Assembly: GCA_003220685.1 (NCBI GenBank)
Contig: QHTE01000046.1
Coordinates: 1 to 51,183, forward strand
DNA length: 51,183 nt
Source: Candidatus Rokuibacteriota bacterium
GTDB lineage: Bacteria; Methylomirabilota; Methylomirabilia; Rokubacteriales; CSP1-6
Direction of reading: 5' to 3'
Below the pieces are notes generated by a model that did not search any database, was not told the origin of the DNA, and saw only the letters and a list, made by a program, of their open reading frames with translations. Below are positions 24,732 to 33,331 of this stretch, piece by piece. Position numbers and translations under genes: made by a program. Position 1 is the first letter of the stretch, and each line of letters starts with the position of its first letter.

Positions 24732-25613
24732 ATGGACATCTTCATCCAGCAGGTCGTGTCGGGCCTCGCCACCGGCGGCATCTACGCCAGCCTGGCGCTC
24801 GCCCTGGTCATGATCTACCAGGCCACCGACGTCGTGAACTTCGCGCAGGGCGAGCTGGCGATGTTCGCGACCTACATCTGCTGGACCTTGATCCACGCCG
24901 GGCTCCAGTACTGGGCCGCGTTCGTGTCGACCCTGGCGATCGCGTTCGTCGGCGGTGTCGTGATCGAGCGCGTGGTGATCCGCCCGGTCGAGAACGCGCC
25001 GATCCTGTCGATCGTCATGGTCACGCTCGGCCTCTTGGTCATCTGCAACAGCATCGCGGGCTGGATGTGGACCTACGTGCAGAAGCCGTTCCCCAGCCCG
25101 TTTCCGGAGAATCCGTTCAAGTTCGGCAACATCGTCTTCGGCGCCCACGACCTCGGGGAGATCCAGGTCACGTTGCTCGTGCTCCTGTGCATCTATCTCT
25201 TCTTTCGCTTCACCCCGCTCGGGCTGGCCATGCGCGCCGCCGCGCACAACCCGGTCTCGAGCCGGCTGGTGGGCATTCGCGTGGGCTGGATGCTCGCGCT
25301 CGGCTGGGGGCTGGCCGCCGTGTTCGGCGCCGTGGCCGGAATGATGGTGGCGCCGGTCCTGACCCTCGAGCCCAATCTCATGGGCGGCGTACAGATCTAC
25401 GCCTTCGCCGCGGCCACGCTCGGCGGCTTCACGAGCCCGGGTGGGGCGGTGCTGGGCGGGTTCATCGTCGGCGTCGTCGAGAATCTGGTCGGGACTTACG
25501 TGGGCTTCATCGGCACCGAGCTCAAGTTCACGGTCGCGCTGGCGATGATCATCGTGGTGCTGCTGGTCAAGCCGACCGGGCTCTTCGGCACCACCGTGGT
25601 GAAGCGGGTGTGA
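24732..25613 (+). CDS. livH: Branched-chain amino acid-type ABC transporter permease, LivH
   Basis: 293 residues with about eight hydrophobic helices, starting MDIFIQQVVSGLATGGIYAS. LivH landmarks are present: VNFAQGELAMFATYICW after helix 1, LAMRAAAHNPVSSRLVGIRV (ATPase-contact loop) and the C-terminal LVKPTGLFGTTVVKRV. The GGFTSPGGAVLGGFIVGVVE loop is also typical. It pairs with LivM, whose GTG start overlaps the stop here. Confidence 0.94.
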   Translation: MDIFIQQVVSGLATGGIYASLALALVMIYQATDVVNFAQGELAMFATYICWTLIHAGLQYWAAFVSTLAIAFVGGVVIERVVIRPVENAPILSIVMVTLGLLVICNSIAGWMWTYVQKPFPSPFPENPFKFGNIVFGAHDLGEIQVTLLVLLCIYLFFRFTPLGLAMRAAAHNPVSSRLVGIRVGWMLALGWGLAAVFGAVAGMMVAPVLTLEPNLMGGVQIYAFAAATLGGFTSPGGAVLGGFIVGVVENLVGTYVGFIGTELKFTVALAMIIVVLLVKPTGLFGTTVVKRV

Positions 25614-26614
25614 GCGGCTCGCGTCTGCCGCGCCTGGTCGGGCTGCTGTCGCTCCTGCTGGCGGCGTGCGCGCTGCCGTTCGTGCTCAGCAACTTCCGGC
25701 TCTTCCAGTTCTCCCAGGTCTACATCTACGCGATCGCGATCCTCGGCCTGAACATGCTGACCGGCTACAACGGCCAGTTCTCGCTGGGCCACGGCGCGTT
25801 CTACGCGATCGGCGCCTACGTCTCCGCGATCATGATGGACCGCTGGAACATCGCCTACGGCTGGACCCTCCCGGTGGCGGGCGTGCTGTGCCTGGTCGTC
25901 GGATTCCTGTTCGGGCTGCCCGCGCTCCGTCTCGAGGGGCTCTATCTCGCGCTGGCGACCTTCTCGCTGGCGCTGGCAGTGCCGCAGATCCTCAAGTACT
26001 TCGAGCACTGGACGGGCGGCTCGCAGGGTATCGTGCTGAGCAAGCCCAACGCGCCGTTCGGCCTCAAGCTGAATCCCGATCAGTGGCTCTACTTCGTGAC
26101 CTTCGCGGTGCTCGTGCTCCTGTTCTGGCTCGGGGCGAATCTCCTGAAGGGGCGGATCGGGCGGGCCATCGTGGCGATCCGGGACAATCACATCGCCGCC
26201 GAGGCGATGGGGATCAACACCGCGCTTTACAAATCGCTGGTGTTCGGCGTGAGCGCGGCCTACACCGGGGTGGCCGGGGCCCTGTCCGCCTCCGTCATCG
26301 CGTACGTCGCGCCGGACTCCTTCAACGTGTTCCTGTCGGTCACGCTCCTGATCGGCAGCGTCATCGGCGGCCTGGCGTCGATCTCCGGCGCGGTGTTCGG
26401 CGCGCTGTTCATCCAGTTCGTCCCAAACTGGGCGCAGGACATCTCCAAGGCGGCGCCCTGGGCGATCTTCGGCGTATTCCTGATCGGCTTCATGTACCTC
26501 ATGCCGTTTGGCATCGCCGGGGGGATCCGGCTACTCTGGATCCGGGCCACCCGGTCTCGAGTTCCACAAGAGGGGCGGAGCGCCGTCCCAACGCAGGCCC
26601 ATACCACGACATGA
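25610..26614 (+). CDS. livM: Branched-chain amino acid-type ABC transporter permease, LivM
   Basis: 334 residues from a GTG overlapping the livH stop (GTGA). Family features: ILGLNMLTGYNGQFSLGHGA, RIGRAIVAIRDNHIAAEAMG (coupling loop), VAPDSFNVFLSVTLLIGSVI and GGLASISGAVFGALFIQFVP. The C-terminal 25 residues are polar and not conserved in the family. The binding-protein gene follows 14 bases downstream. Confidence 0.93.
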   Translation: MSGSRLPRLVGLLSLLLAACALPFVLSNFRLFQFSQVYIYAIAILGLNMLTGYNGQFSLGHGAFYAIGAYVSAIMMDRWNIAYGWTLPVAGVLCLVVGFLFGLPALRLEGLYLALATFSLALAVPQILKYFEHWTGGSQGIVLSKPNAPFGLKLNPDQWLYFVTFAVLVLLFWLGANLLKGRIGRAIVAIRDNHIAAEAMGINTALYKSLVFGVSAAYTGVAGALSASVIAYVAPDSFNVFLSVTLLIGSVIGGLASISGAVFGALFIQFVPNWAQDISKAAPWAIFGVFLIGFMYLMPFGIAGGIRLLWIRATRSRVPQEGRSAVPTQAHTTT

Positions 26615-26628
26615 ATGGAGGAGTGCTC

Positions 26629-27849
26629 ATGAGAGGTACCCCGCAACCGCTCGCCCTCGTGCTCGCGCTGGGCGTGGCCGTCCTGGCCGCGGTCCCGGCC
26701 GGCGCCCAGACGGTGGTCGGCGTCACCGCCACCGAGATCAAGATCGGCAACACCAACCCCTACAGCGGCCCGGCCTCGGCGTACGGCACGATCGGCAAGG
26801 TCATCGGCGCCTACTTCAAGAAGGTCAACGACGAGGGCGGTGTGAACGGGCGGAAGATCAACTACATCACCTACGACGACGGCTACTCGCCGCCCAAGAC
26901 CGTCGAGATGGTACGCAAGCTGGTCGAGCAGGACCAGGTCGCGGCCCTCTTCCAGACGCTCGGCACGCCGCCGAACAGCGCGATCCACAAGTACATGAAC
27001 CAGCAGAAGGTGCCGCACCTCTTCGTGGCCACCGGCGCCACCAAGTGGAACGACCCGCAGAACTTCCCGTGGACGATGGGCTTCCAGCCCAACTACCAGA
27101 CGGAAGGCCGGGTCTACGCCGCTCACGTGCTCAAGAACCACCCCAACGCGAAGATCGGGATCCTCTACCAGAACGACGACTACGGCAAGGACTACCTCAA
27201 GGGCTTCGAGGACGGCTTGGGCGAGGCCCACAAGAAGATGATCGTGCTCCGGCAGAGCTACGAGGTCACCGACCCGACGATCGACTCCCAGATCGTGAAT
27301 CTGAAGAACAGCAGCGCCAACGTGTTCTTCAACATCACGATCCCGAAGTTCGCGGTGCAGGCGATCAAGAAAACGCACGACATCGGCTGGAAACCCGTGC
27401 ACTACCTGAACAACGTGTCGAGCTCGCTGGCCACCGTGCTCAAGCCGGCCGGGCTCGAGGCCTCGAAGGACCTGATCACCGCGCTCTACATGAAGGAAGT
27501 CACCGACCCGCAGTGGCGCAACGACAAGGGCTTCACGGACTGGGTGGCCTTCATGAAGAAGTATTATCCGGAGGGCGCCCTCGACGATCAGGCCAACGGG
27601 TACGGCTACAACGTCGCGATCCTGATGACCCACGTGCTCAAGCAGTGCGGCAACGATCTGTCGCGCGAGAACATCATGCGGCAGGCGGCCAACGTCAAGA
27701 ACCTGGAGCTGCCGCTGCTGCTGCCGGGGATCAAGGTCAACACTAGCCCGACCGACTTCGCGCCGATCGAGCAGGAGCAGCTGGCGAAGTTCAACGGCGA
27801 GAAGTGGGATCTGTTCGGCGAGCTGTTCGACGCCTTCCGGAAGAACTAG
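26629..27849 (+). CDS. ABC transporter substrate-binding protein, LivJ/K (Leu/Ile/Val-binding) family
   Basis: 406 residues. The ATG at 26629 has GGAGGAG 8 bases upstream and is preferred over an in-frame ATG 18 bases earlier. Signal peptide MRGTPQPLALVLALGVAVLA through AGA, then GVTATEIKIGNTNPYSGPAS, the classic periplasmic ligand-binding opening. Other segments: KVNDEGGVNGRKINYITYDD, AALFQTLGTPPNSAIHKYMN, GILYQNDDYGKDYLKGFEDG. It delivers substrate to LivHM. Close relatives transport branched-chain amino acids, but many serve aromatic acids, amides or urea. Confidence 0.93.
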   Translation: MRGTPQPLALVLALGVAVLAAVPAGAQTVVGVTATEIKIGNTNPYSGPASAYGTIGKVIGAYFKKVNDEGGVNGRKINYITYDDGYSPPKTVEMVRKLVEQDQVAALFQTLGTPPNSAIHKYMNQQKVPHLFVATGATKWNDPQNFPWTMGFQPNYQTEGRVYAAHVLKNHPNAKIGILYQNDDYGKDYLKGFEDGLGEAHKKMIVLRQSYEVTDPTIDSQIVNLKNSSANVFFNITIPKFAVQAIKKTHDIGWKPVHYLNNVSSSLATVLKPAGLEASKDLITALYMKEVTDPQWRNDKGFTDWVAFMKKYYPEGALDDQANGYGYNVAILMTHVLKQCGNDLSRENIMRQAANVKNLELPLLLPGIKVNTSPTDFAPIEQEQLAKFNGEKWDLFGELFDAFRKN

Positions 27850-27869
27850 TGACACCACGGGGCGGGGCG

Positions 27870-27894
27870 GCCGGGCGCGGCCGTCTCGCCCGGC
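27870..27894. terminator. GC-rich hairpin between convergent genes
   Basis: GCCGGGCG (27870-27877) and CGCCCGGC (27887-27894) form an 8-base perfect stem with a 9-base loop, between the binding-protein stop and the stop of the convergent gene. There is no T-tract, so intrinsic termination is uncertain. Confidence 0.4.
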
Positions 27895-28650
27895 TCAATC
27901 CCGCGCGTGAGGCTTGTCCTTGCCCGCCGCGCCTCGGCGCCAGTACCAGATCTGGAGCTCTCGCCTGAGCCGGCCGAGCATCGGCGTGCGGGCTTCCGGG
28001 GCCTGCGGCAGCCGCGCGCTCGGTGCCAGACGGGTCACAGGCGGCGGCAGGGCGACTTCCCGCGGCGCGCGCGGACTGCTCGTCAGGAGCGCCGGCCACC
28101 TGGGTTTCAGGCTCCAGGATCTGAGCCCCGAGCGCTGCGGCTCGCCGTCGACCTCGGAGTCCACGTCGTTGATTTCGCGGACCACCGACGTCGCGCCCCT
28201 CGTCGCGCTGCGTGGGGCAGCGACAGGGGCGACGACGGCCAGCCCCGCCGCACGGACCTCCGCCGTAATCGCCGCCGGCGAGGTGGGCGCGACCTCGGGA
28301 CGTCGGAAGAATTGGTTCGCGTCGCGGGTGCCGTTGCCCGCCGCGACGCCGATCTCCTCCAGGTAGGTGCGGATCGGCTCGGAGTTGCCGTGACGGTAGG
28401 CCCCGACGAGCGAGAGCGCGACCGCCGGATGGACGGTCGCGCCCGGCTCGTACGCGACCCGGCGGCCGAGCACCTTCAGATGCCCGGTCACGCGGTGGCG
28501 AAGCGTGACCTGAAAGCTCTGGGGGCCCGAGCCCCAGTGGCTGGCGTCGAAGCGGTCGACCGGCGCGCAGTCGCCGACGATGGCCCACGCCGGGGCGAAC
28601 TCGCCGAGCGCGAGTGCGAGGGCCCTCTGGAAGTCCGCCTGAGCCAGCAT
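27895..28650 (-). CDS. Protein of unknown function with Pro/Ala-rich tail
   Basis: 251 residues starting MLAQADFQRALALALGEFAP. The first 125 residues look folded (WAIVGDCAPVDRFDASHWGS, LRHRVTGHLKVLGRRVAYEP, AVALSLVGAYRHGNSEPIRT). The rest is rich in Pro, Ala, Arg and Ser and is probably disordered. No signal peptide or membrane segment. I do not recognise the family. It starts 20 bases after the stop of the BON-domain gene in the same direction, so a shared transcript is likely. Confidence 0.55.
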   Translation of the reverse strand: MLAQADFQRALALALGEFAPAWAIVGDCAPVDRFDASHWGSGPQSFQVTLRHRVTGHLKVLGRRVAYEPGATVHPAVALSLVGAYRHGNSEPIRTYLEEIGVAAGNGTRDANQFFRRPEVAPTSPAAITAEVRAAGLAVVAPVAAPRSATRGATSVVREINDVDSEVDGEPQRSGLRSWSLKPRWPALLTSSPRAPREVALPPPVTRLAPSARLPQAPEARTPMLGRLRRELQIWYWRRGAAGKDKPHARD

Positions 28651-28669
28651 GCGTCGCCGAGCGCCGAGC

Positions 28670-29263
28670 TTAGCCCTTCAGGCCGAGCTCGTTGCGCACC
28701 GACTTGACCCCCGGCACGCCGCGCACCACGTCGGACGCGCGCGACTTGGCCTTCGGATCCGAGACCTTGCCCCGCAGGGTCACGACACTGTTGTCCGAGC
28801 GCACCTTGATTGCCGCGTCCTTGAGCTGCGCATCGTGCATCAGGCGCTCGCGGATGGCCGTCTCGATCCCGTCGTCCTTCTGGTCGACCGTCTTCCGCTG
28901 GTCGTCCGGCACGACCTGGAGCGCGTTGCTGACGGCGCCGACGCCGGAGATGCCGCGCGCGATGTGCTCGGCCGCCGCGCGTTCCTCGGCGCTCGACACC
29001 TTGCCGCGCAACATGACGGTCGCGCCCTGCGTCTCGACCGAGATGTGCCGGGCCTTCGTGCGGCCGTCCGTGGTGAGCGCCATCTTCGTCTTGGTCGTGA
29101 TCCAGGAATCCTTCATGGTCTGGCCGGCGCCATCGCCGCTCGGCCTCGTCGCTTCGTCCGCCTTGGCGGTCTTCTTGACCTCGGGGCTGGGCGACTGGGC
29201 CAGCAGCACGGTCGGCGGCAGCATCAGGGCGATCGTGGTCAGGATCAGAAGTGCGCGTCTCAT
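28670..29263 (-). CDS. Periplasmic protein with two BON domains (OsmY-like)
   Basis: 197 residues with signal peptide MRRALLILTTIALMLPPTVL. Two BON domains follow: about residues 55-115 (SWITTKTKMALTTDGRTKAR ... GISGVGAVSNALQVV) and about 128-195 (IETAIRERLMHDAQLKDAAI ... GVPGVKSVRNELGL). Each has the conserved Gly pairs of the family. BON proteins bind phospholipid or stabilise the envelope under osmotic stress. The upstream region (29270-29320) is AT-richer, as expected for a promoter, but I could not assign boxes with the right spacing. Confidence 0.9.
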   Translation of the reverse strand: MRRALLILTTIALMLPPTVLLAQSPSPEVKKTAKADEATRPSGDGAGQTMKDSWITTKTKMALTTDGRTKARHISVETQGATVMLRGKVSSAEERAAAEHIARGISGVGAVSNALQVVPDDQRKTVDQKDDGIETAIRERLMHDAQLKDAAIKVRSDNSVVTLRGKVSDPKAKSRASDVVRGVPGVKSVRNELGLKG

Positions 29264-29422
29264 GGGCTCCTCCGTCTTCAGGCCCTATTTATGGATAGCT
29301 GGTAAAAGCTTAGCATGGGCGATGCCATGAGCACCCGCCGGCAAGAACGCTGCAAAATCGCGTCGCTAACCGCGGCTCGGGATGGTCAGACTGGCAAGGT
29401 CGTGCGAGGCGGGCAATCCAGG

Positions 29423-30292
29423 CTAACGGCTCGACCCGCGGCTTCGAAGGTACGGATTGCCCGCGTGGCGCGCCTGAAAATCGGTCCAGGCTTCGATGCC
29501 TCGCTCGGATAACTCGCGCAGAAACTCCCAGCTCGTGGCCTTGAGAACCTGGTCGGGCAGGAAGGTGTACCAGGCGACGCGCAGACCGAGGGCGAAGTGC
29601 TCGGACAAGGTCAACGGCCGGGGCAACTTGCCCTGCATGACCGAGAGCGTGCCGGCCACCGCGGCGCGCGCCAGCTTGATCTCGTCGATGGAATGCGGCG
29701 ACTCGAACTGGACCCAGTCGACGCCGCCTCCGGTCAGGTAGGCGCCCAGCCGCTCAAGCAGCTCGCTCATGCCGCCGTTCACGGCGTCGCGGGCATAGCA
29801 CTGGGCCATGATGACGAAGTCCGGATCGAGCTCGTCGCGCGCGCGAACGGCCGCCCGATACCGCTCGACGGCCGCGTCGCGCGGGACCACCTCGATGCCG
29901 GCCGACTGCGTGGCGCGCTTGCCCTCGATGGGCTGGTCGTCGATGCGAATGCCGGCCAGGCCGGCCCGGATGCACTCGTGGACGAGCCGGCGGATCGCCG
30001 GCGGACCGCCGTGGCCGGTGTCGCCGTCGAGGATCAGCGGAAAGGAGACTGCTCGCGCGATGTAACCGGCGAACTGGAGGCATTCGGTGGCGGAGAGAAG
30101 GCCGGTGTCGGCGAGCGCGGTGTAATTGCCGCCGGTGATGCCGGTGCCGACGAACCCGGCCTCGCAGCCGGCCGCCTCCATGATGGTGGCATGAAACGCG
30201 TTCGGGATGCCCAGGATCGCCAGCACGCGATCGTCGCGAGCCAGCAGCGCCCGCAGTCGCGTCGAGGCTCGCGCCTGCGGGCCCTCAGGCAC
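29423..30292 (-). CDS. Isocitrate lyase/PEP mutase superfamily protein
   Basis: 289 residues. The (beta/alpha)8 superfamily pattern is clear: ILGIPNAFHATIMEAAGCEA, FVGTGITGGNYTALADTGLL, FPLILDGDTGHGGPPAIRRL (Mg-binding Asp pair), AGIRIDDQPIEGKRATQSAG and FVIMAQCYARDAVNGGMSEL. The isocitrate lyase catalytic KKCGH is replaced by IEGKRATQ, so it is not a true isocitrate lyase; carboxyphosphonoenolpyruvate mutase-like or 2-methylisocitrate lyase-like activity is possible. Its start overlaps the end of the amidohydrolase gene by 8 bases, so it is co-translated with it. Confidence 0.85.
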   Translation of the reverse strand: MPEGPQARASTRLRALLARDDRVLAILGIPNAFHATIMEAAGCEAGFVGTGITGGNYTALADTGLLSATECLQFAGYIARAVSFPLILDGDTGHGGPPAIRRLVHECIRAGLAGIRIDDQPIEGKRATQSAGIEVVPRDAAVERYRAAVRARDELDPDFVIMAQCYARDAVNGGMSELLERLGAYLTGGGVDWVQFESPHSIDEIKLARAAVAGTLSVMQGKLPRPLTLSEHFALGLRVAWYTFLPDQVLKATSWEFLRELSERGIEAWTDFQARHAGNPYLRSRGSSR

Positions 30293-31475
30293 GTGTCGCG
30301 GTCGAGCCGGCGGCCGCCGGAGCGCGGTTGAAGCGGCGATAGAACCGCGTGGCGTTGTCCCAGAAGAGCTTGCGCTTCTGGGACTCCGGCAGATCCCACG
30401 CCATCACGGTGTCGACCGACTTCGGAAACCAGCTCTCGCCGTGCGGATAGTCCGACGCGTACATCAGGATGTCCTCGCCGAGCAGCTGGATCACGGCCTT
30501 CGTCAGCTCGACGCCCTCGGACATCTCGATCGTCTGAAAGAAGCGACCGGAGGTGATGTACTCGCTCGGGGTGCGCGGCAGCGGCGGCAGCGCTCGCGCG
30601 ACGGACCTGGCGTGCTCGTCGAGGCGCTTGGCCCAGAACGGCAGCCACCCGTGGCCGGCTTCGAGCACACCCAGCCGGAGATCCGGATATCGCTCGAGCA
30701 CACCCGCGCCGATGAGGGCGGCCATGTTGCGCATGCCGCACCAGGGATGGGCCGCCGAGCGCTGCAGCCAGAGGTTGTCCCACGTATCCAGGCCGCCCGG
30801 CGCGTAGGGTGGCATGACGGTGAACGTGTGAAGCACGACCGAGAGATCGTGGTCCTGCGCCGCCGCCCAGTACGGCTCCAGGTCGGGATGGTCGAGGGGC
30901 ATGCCGTAGGGCGCGTAGCAGAAGAGCGCCAGCGCCCACGGCTCGGCGGCGCATCGCTCCACCTCGGCGAGACCGCCGCGCACGTCGCGACCCGAGACCA
31001 GGATCACGCCGCCCAGCCGGTCGGGATAGGTCGCGCAGTAGTCCGCCATCCAGCGGTGGTAGGCGCGGTACAGCGCGAGCTCCTGCCGGGTGTCCTCCAC
31101 GGTGGTCCACGTGCCGAACCACCCGGAGGGCAGGAGCAGGTTCACGTCGACGCCCTCGCAATCCATGTCGGCGATTCGCGCGGCGGCATCGTGGTCGACC
31201 CGCGGATCGGGATCGCGGCCCTTGTGCGCCCCGCGATAGGCGTCCATGTAGGCGCGAGGATCGGCGGGCCGCGCCGCCGGCTCGCCCAGCCGGCGCTCGT
31301 ACTTGCGCTCGCCGGCGTGATACGAGATCTGACCGCTGCGCTTGTTCACGCGGCGGAGGTCACCCAGCGGCTCGAGCGCCGCGCGCTCGGACGCGGACAG
31401 ATACGGTTCGAGGACGTCCATCGTCGGTCCGACGTGCGTGTCGGCGTCGAAGATCCGGAATCCGTTTCGCGCCAC
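30285..31475 (-). CDS. Amidohydrolase 2 family metal-dependent hydrolase
   Basis: 396 residues starting MARNGFRIFDADTHVGPTMD; the D-x-H motif here is the first metal site. Other elements: MDCEGVDVNLLLPSGWFGTW, PDRLGGVILVSGRDVRGGLA, WLPFWAKRLDEHARSV and LMYASDYPHGESWFPKSVDT, whose Asp is the conserved catalytic residue. This is the ACMSD/gamma-resorcylate decarboxylase-like branch, which hydrolyses or decarboxylates ring and ring-fission products. A minus-strand promoter is at 31531-31559. It forms an operon with the PEP mutase-family gene. Confidence 0.9.
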   Translation of the reverse strand: MARNGFRIFDADTHVGPTMDVLEPYLSASERAALEPLGDLRRVNKRSGQISYHAGERKYERRLGEPAARPADPRAYMDAYRGAHKGRDPDPRVDHDAAARIADMDCEGVDVNLLLPSGWFGTWTTVEDTRQELALYRAYHRWMADYCATYPDRLGGVILVSGRDVRGGLAEVERCAAEPWALALFCYAPYGMPLDHPDLEPYWAAAQDHDLSVVLHTFTVMPPYAPGGLDTWDNLWLQRSAAHPWCGMRNMAALIGAGVLERYPDLRLGVLEAGHGWLPFWAKRLDEHARSVARALPPLPRTPSEYITSGRFFQTIEMSEGVELTKAVIQLLGEDILMYASDYPHGESWFPKSVDTVMAWDLPESQKRKLFWDNATRFYRRFNRAPAAAGSTATRA

Positions 31476-31530
31476 GGTGGTCCTCCAATCGGTCGGGCGG
31501 TTGGGTCACCCGAGCGCCCGATCGTCGGCG

Positions 31531-31559
31531 AGAATCCGTCTAACGCGAGGCGACGTCAA
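31531..31559 (-). promoter_or_regulatory. Promoter of the amidohydrolase/PEP mutase-family operon
   Basis: Minus strand TTGACG (31559-31554), 17-base spacer, GATTCT (31536-31531). It diverges from the promoter at 31573-31601, with the two -35 boxes 13 bases apart. Confidence 0.5.
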
Positions 31560-31572
31560 GGGGGGATCGTCC

Positions 31573-31601
31573 TTGACGCTCCGGGTCGCCGACGCTACGT
31601 T
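31573..31601 (+). promoter_or_regulatory. Promoter of the 102-residue gene, apparently leaderless
   Basis: TTGACG (31573-31578), 17-base spacer, TACGTT (31596-31601). The usual start of transcription, 6-8 bases on, coincides with the ATG at 31609. Confidence 0.55.
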
Positions 31602-31608
31602 CTCCCGC

Positions 31609-31917
31609 ATGCAGCGTGCGACGAGCGTGGTGACGGCGGAGCGATTGGCGCAGGGAATGACGTTCGATCGGGCCGAAAGCCGATCCGGCCGCCGTTACTT
31701 TGAGCTCCCGGCGATCTACCACAAGGTGCGTCTGGCCAAAGCGATGCAGGCGCACGCGGGCGTGGACAAGCCCGGCAAGAATCGCGAGCGGGCCTGGGAT
31801 CGCTTCATTGGCGACTGGGCGACGCTGCAGGATTCGCCGTTCTGGCAGGTGTGGACGAGCGCCGCCGTCGACGAGATGATTTCCGCCCTCCACGAGCGAC
31901 TGGTCGTCGGTCCGTAG
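31609..31917 (+). CDS. Small protein of unknown function
   Basis: 102 residues, starting MQRATSVVTAERLAQGMTFD, with several charged helical-looking stretches (YHKVRLAKAMQAHAGVDKPG, NRERAWDRFIGDWATLQDSP) and Trp-rich turns. No signal peptide or membrane helix. Not recognised. The promoter/ATG arrangement implies a leaderless message. It precedes the flavoenzyme gene by 71 bases on the same strand, but that gene has its own promoter. Confidence 0.6.
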   Translation: MQRATSVVTAERLAQGMTFDRAESRSGRRYFELPAIYHKVRLAKAMQAHAGVDKPGKNRERAWDRFIGDWATLQDSPFWQVWTSAAVDEMISALHERLVVGP

Positions 31918-31944
31918 ACGCGCCGGGACCGGGCTCGAGGCGTC

Positions 31945-31974
31945 TTGACGGCGCGCCCGCGGCTCGGGCAGGAT
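31945..31974 (+). promoter_or_regulatory. Promoter of the acyl-CoA dehydrogenase-like gene
   Basis: TTGACG (31945-31950), 18-base spacer, CAGGAT (31969-31974), 14 bases before the ATG at 31989, leaving a very short leader. Confidence 0.5.
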
Positions 31975-31988
31975 GGGCCGGCGACTCC

Positions 31989-33170
31989 ATGATCACCGAG
32001 ACGGTGCCGGCAGCGACCACGCCGTTGGCGATTGCCCGTGCGCTCGCGCCGCGCATCCGCGAGCGGGCGGCGGAGATCGAGGCCGCGCGGCAGCTTCCTC
32101 CCGAGCTCGTCCTGGATATCGCGAACGCGCGTCTCTTCCGGGTGGCCCTGCCGGAGGCCGAGGGCGGGCTCGGCGGCGACATCCTCACGACCCTGCAGGT
32201 CATCGAGGAGATCGCGCGCGCCGACGGCTCGACCGGCTGGTGCCTGGCGATGGGGATCAACACGCTGCGCCAGAGCGCGCAGTTCGCCCCGCACGTGCGC
32301 CGCGAAATTTTCTTCAGCGATCCGGTGGGCATCTCGGCCGGATCCGCGAATCCGCGCGGGCGCGCCGTCGCAGTGCCGGGCGGCTACGAGGTCACCGGCC
32401 ACTGGTTCTTCGCCAGCGGCTGCATGCACTCGTCCGCGCTCCACGGCGCCTGCAAGGTGTTCGACGGCGACCAGCCGCGGCTCAGACCCAACGGCGATCA
32501 GGAGGTGCGGATCGCGTATTTCTATCCGAAGTCCGTCGCGCGCATCGTCGACACCTGGAACGTGAGCGGACTTCGCGGCACCGGGAGCCACGACATCGTG
32601 GTCGAGGACCTCTTCGTACCCGAGGAGCGCACCTTCTCGGCGCTCGATCTGCGCGCGCGGGTCACCGGCCCGATGAACCGCATGCACGGGTTCGATCTGG
32701 CCGGATGCGGCTTCTGCTGCGTGGGGCTGGGAGTCGCCCGCGCCACCATCGACGCGTTCGTCGAGCTGGCGCAGGTCAAGGTTCCGCGCTCGTCGTCGGA
32801 GCTCTTGCGCGACCGCGCGCTCGTGCAGGCCAAGGTCGGCGAGGCCGAGGCGATCTTGAGGTCGGGCCGCGCGCTCCTGTTCGACGTCGTCGGCGAGATG
32901 TGGCAGACCGCCGTGGCCGCGCGGCCGATCACCGAGCGGCAGCGCGCGGACCTCCGGCTGGCGATGACCCACGCGGCGCAGAGCGCGGCCACCGCCACCC
33001 ACATGATCTGCGCCGCCGCGGGCACCACGTCGATCTTCACGTCGAGCCCACTCGAGCGGTACGCGCGCGACGCCGAGGTGGTCACGCGCCATAATCAGCT
33101 CCAGTTCGTGAACTACGAGGCTGTCGGGCGCACCGTGCTCGGGCTCGAGTCGAACAGCCCGCTCTTCTAG
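31989..33170 (+). CDS. Acyl-CoA dehydrogenase-fold flavoprotein (two-component monooxygenase type)
   Basis: 393 residues. N-terminal helical domain (IARALAPRIRERAAEIEAAR, LPEAEGGLGGDILTTLQVIE), middle strand domain (GYEVTGHWFFASGCMHSSAL, GLRGTGSHDIVVEDLFVPEE) and C-terminal helical domain. The GTGSHDIVV stretch and lack of the acyl-CoA dehydrogenase catalytic Glu context favour the HpaB/HsaA-like, reduced-flavin-dependent hydroxylase branch over true acyl-CoA dehydrogenases. No flavin reductase gene is adjacent. It could hydroxylate aromatic substrates feeding the neighbouring amidohydrolases. Confidence 0.85.
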   Translation: MITETVPAATTPLAIARALAPRIRERAAEIEAARQLPPELVLDIANARLFRVALPEAEGGLGGDILTTLQVIEEIARADGSTGWCLAMGINTLRQSAQFAPHVRREIFFSDPVGISAGSANPRGRAVAVPGGYEVTGHWFFASGCMHSSALHGACKVFDGDQPRLRPNGDQEVRIAYFYPKSVARIVDTWNVSGLRGTGSHDIVVEDLFVPEERTFSALDLRARVTGPMNRMHGFDLAGCGFCCVGLGVARATIDAFVELAQVKVPRSSSELLRDRALVQAKVGEAEAILRSGRALLFDVVGEMWQTAVAARPITERQRADLRLAMTHAAQSAATATHMICAAAGTTSIFTSSPLERYARDAEVVTRHNQLQFVNYEAVGRTVLGLESNSPLF

Positions 33171-33218
33171 CGCCGCGCGCCGCCGAGACCCGCTCCACGT
33201 TGAACCGCCCGCGCAGCG

Positions 33219-33239
33219 CGCTGAGCGACGCGCTCAGCG
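33219..33239. terminator. Perfect hairpin after the flavoprotein gene
   Basis: CGCTGAGCG (33219-33227), ACG loop, CGCTCAGCG (33231-33239): a 9-base perfect stem 49 bases after the stop codon, without a following T-tract. It may slow or terminate transcription before the next gene. Confidence 0.35.
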
Positions 33240-33331
33240 GCGTCTCGGAGTCGATCTGCCCCTTCGGCGTCAGGTGGTCGCCGCAAGGACCCTTGGGACC
33301 GTGATACCCTGCGCGCCGTATGGAGGGCACG

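Noticed and set aside
26260..27858. Long minus-strand open frame opposite the first Liv binding protein
   Set aside because: Val/Leu/Arg-rich shadow with no homology pattern.
29315..29512. 65-codon plus-strand frame between the BON and PEP mutase-family genes
   Set aside because: No ribosome binding site or motif, and its end overlaps the convergent gene; not supportable.
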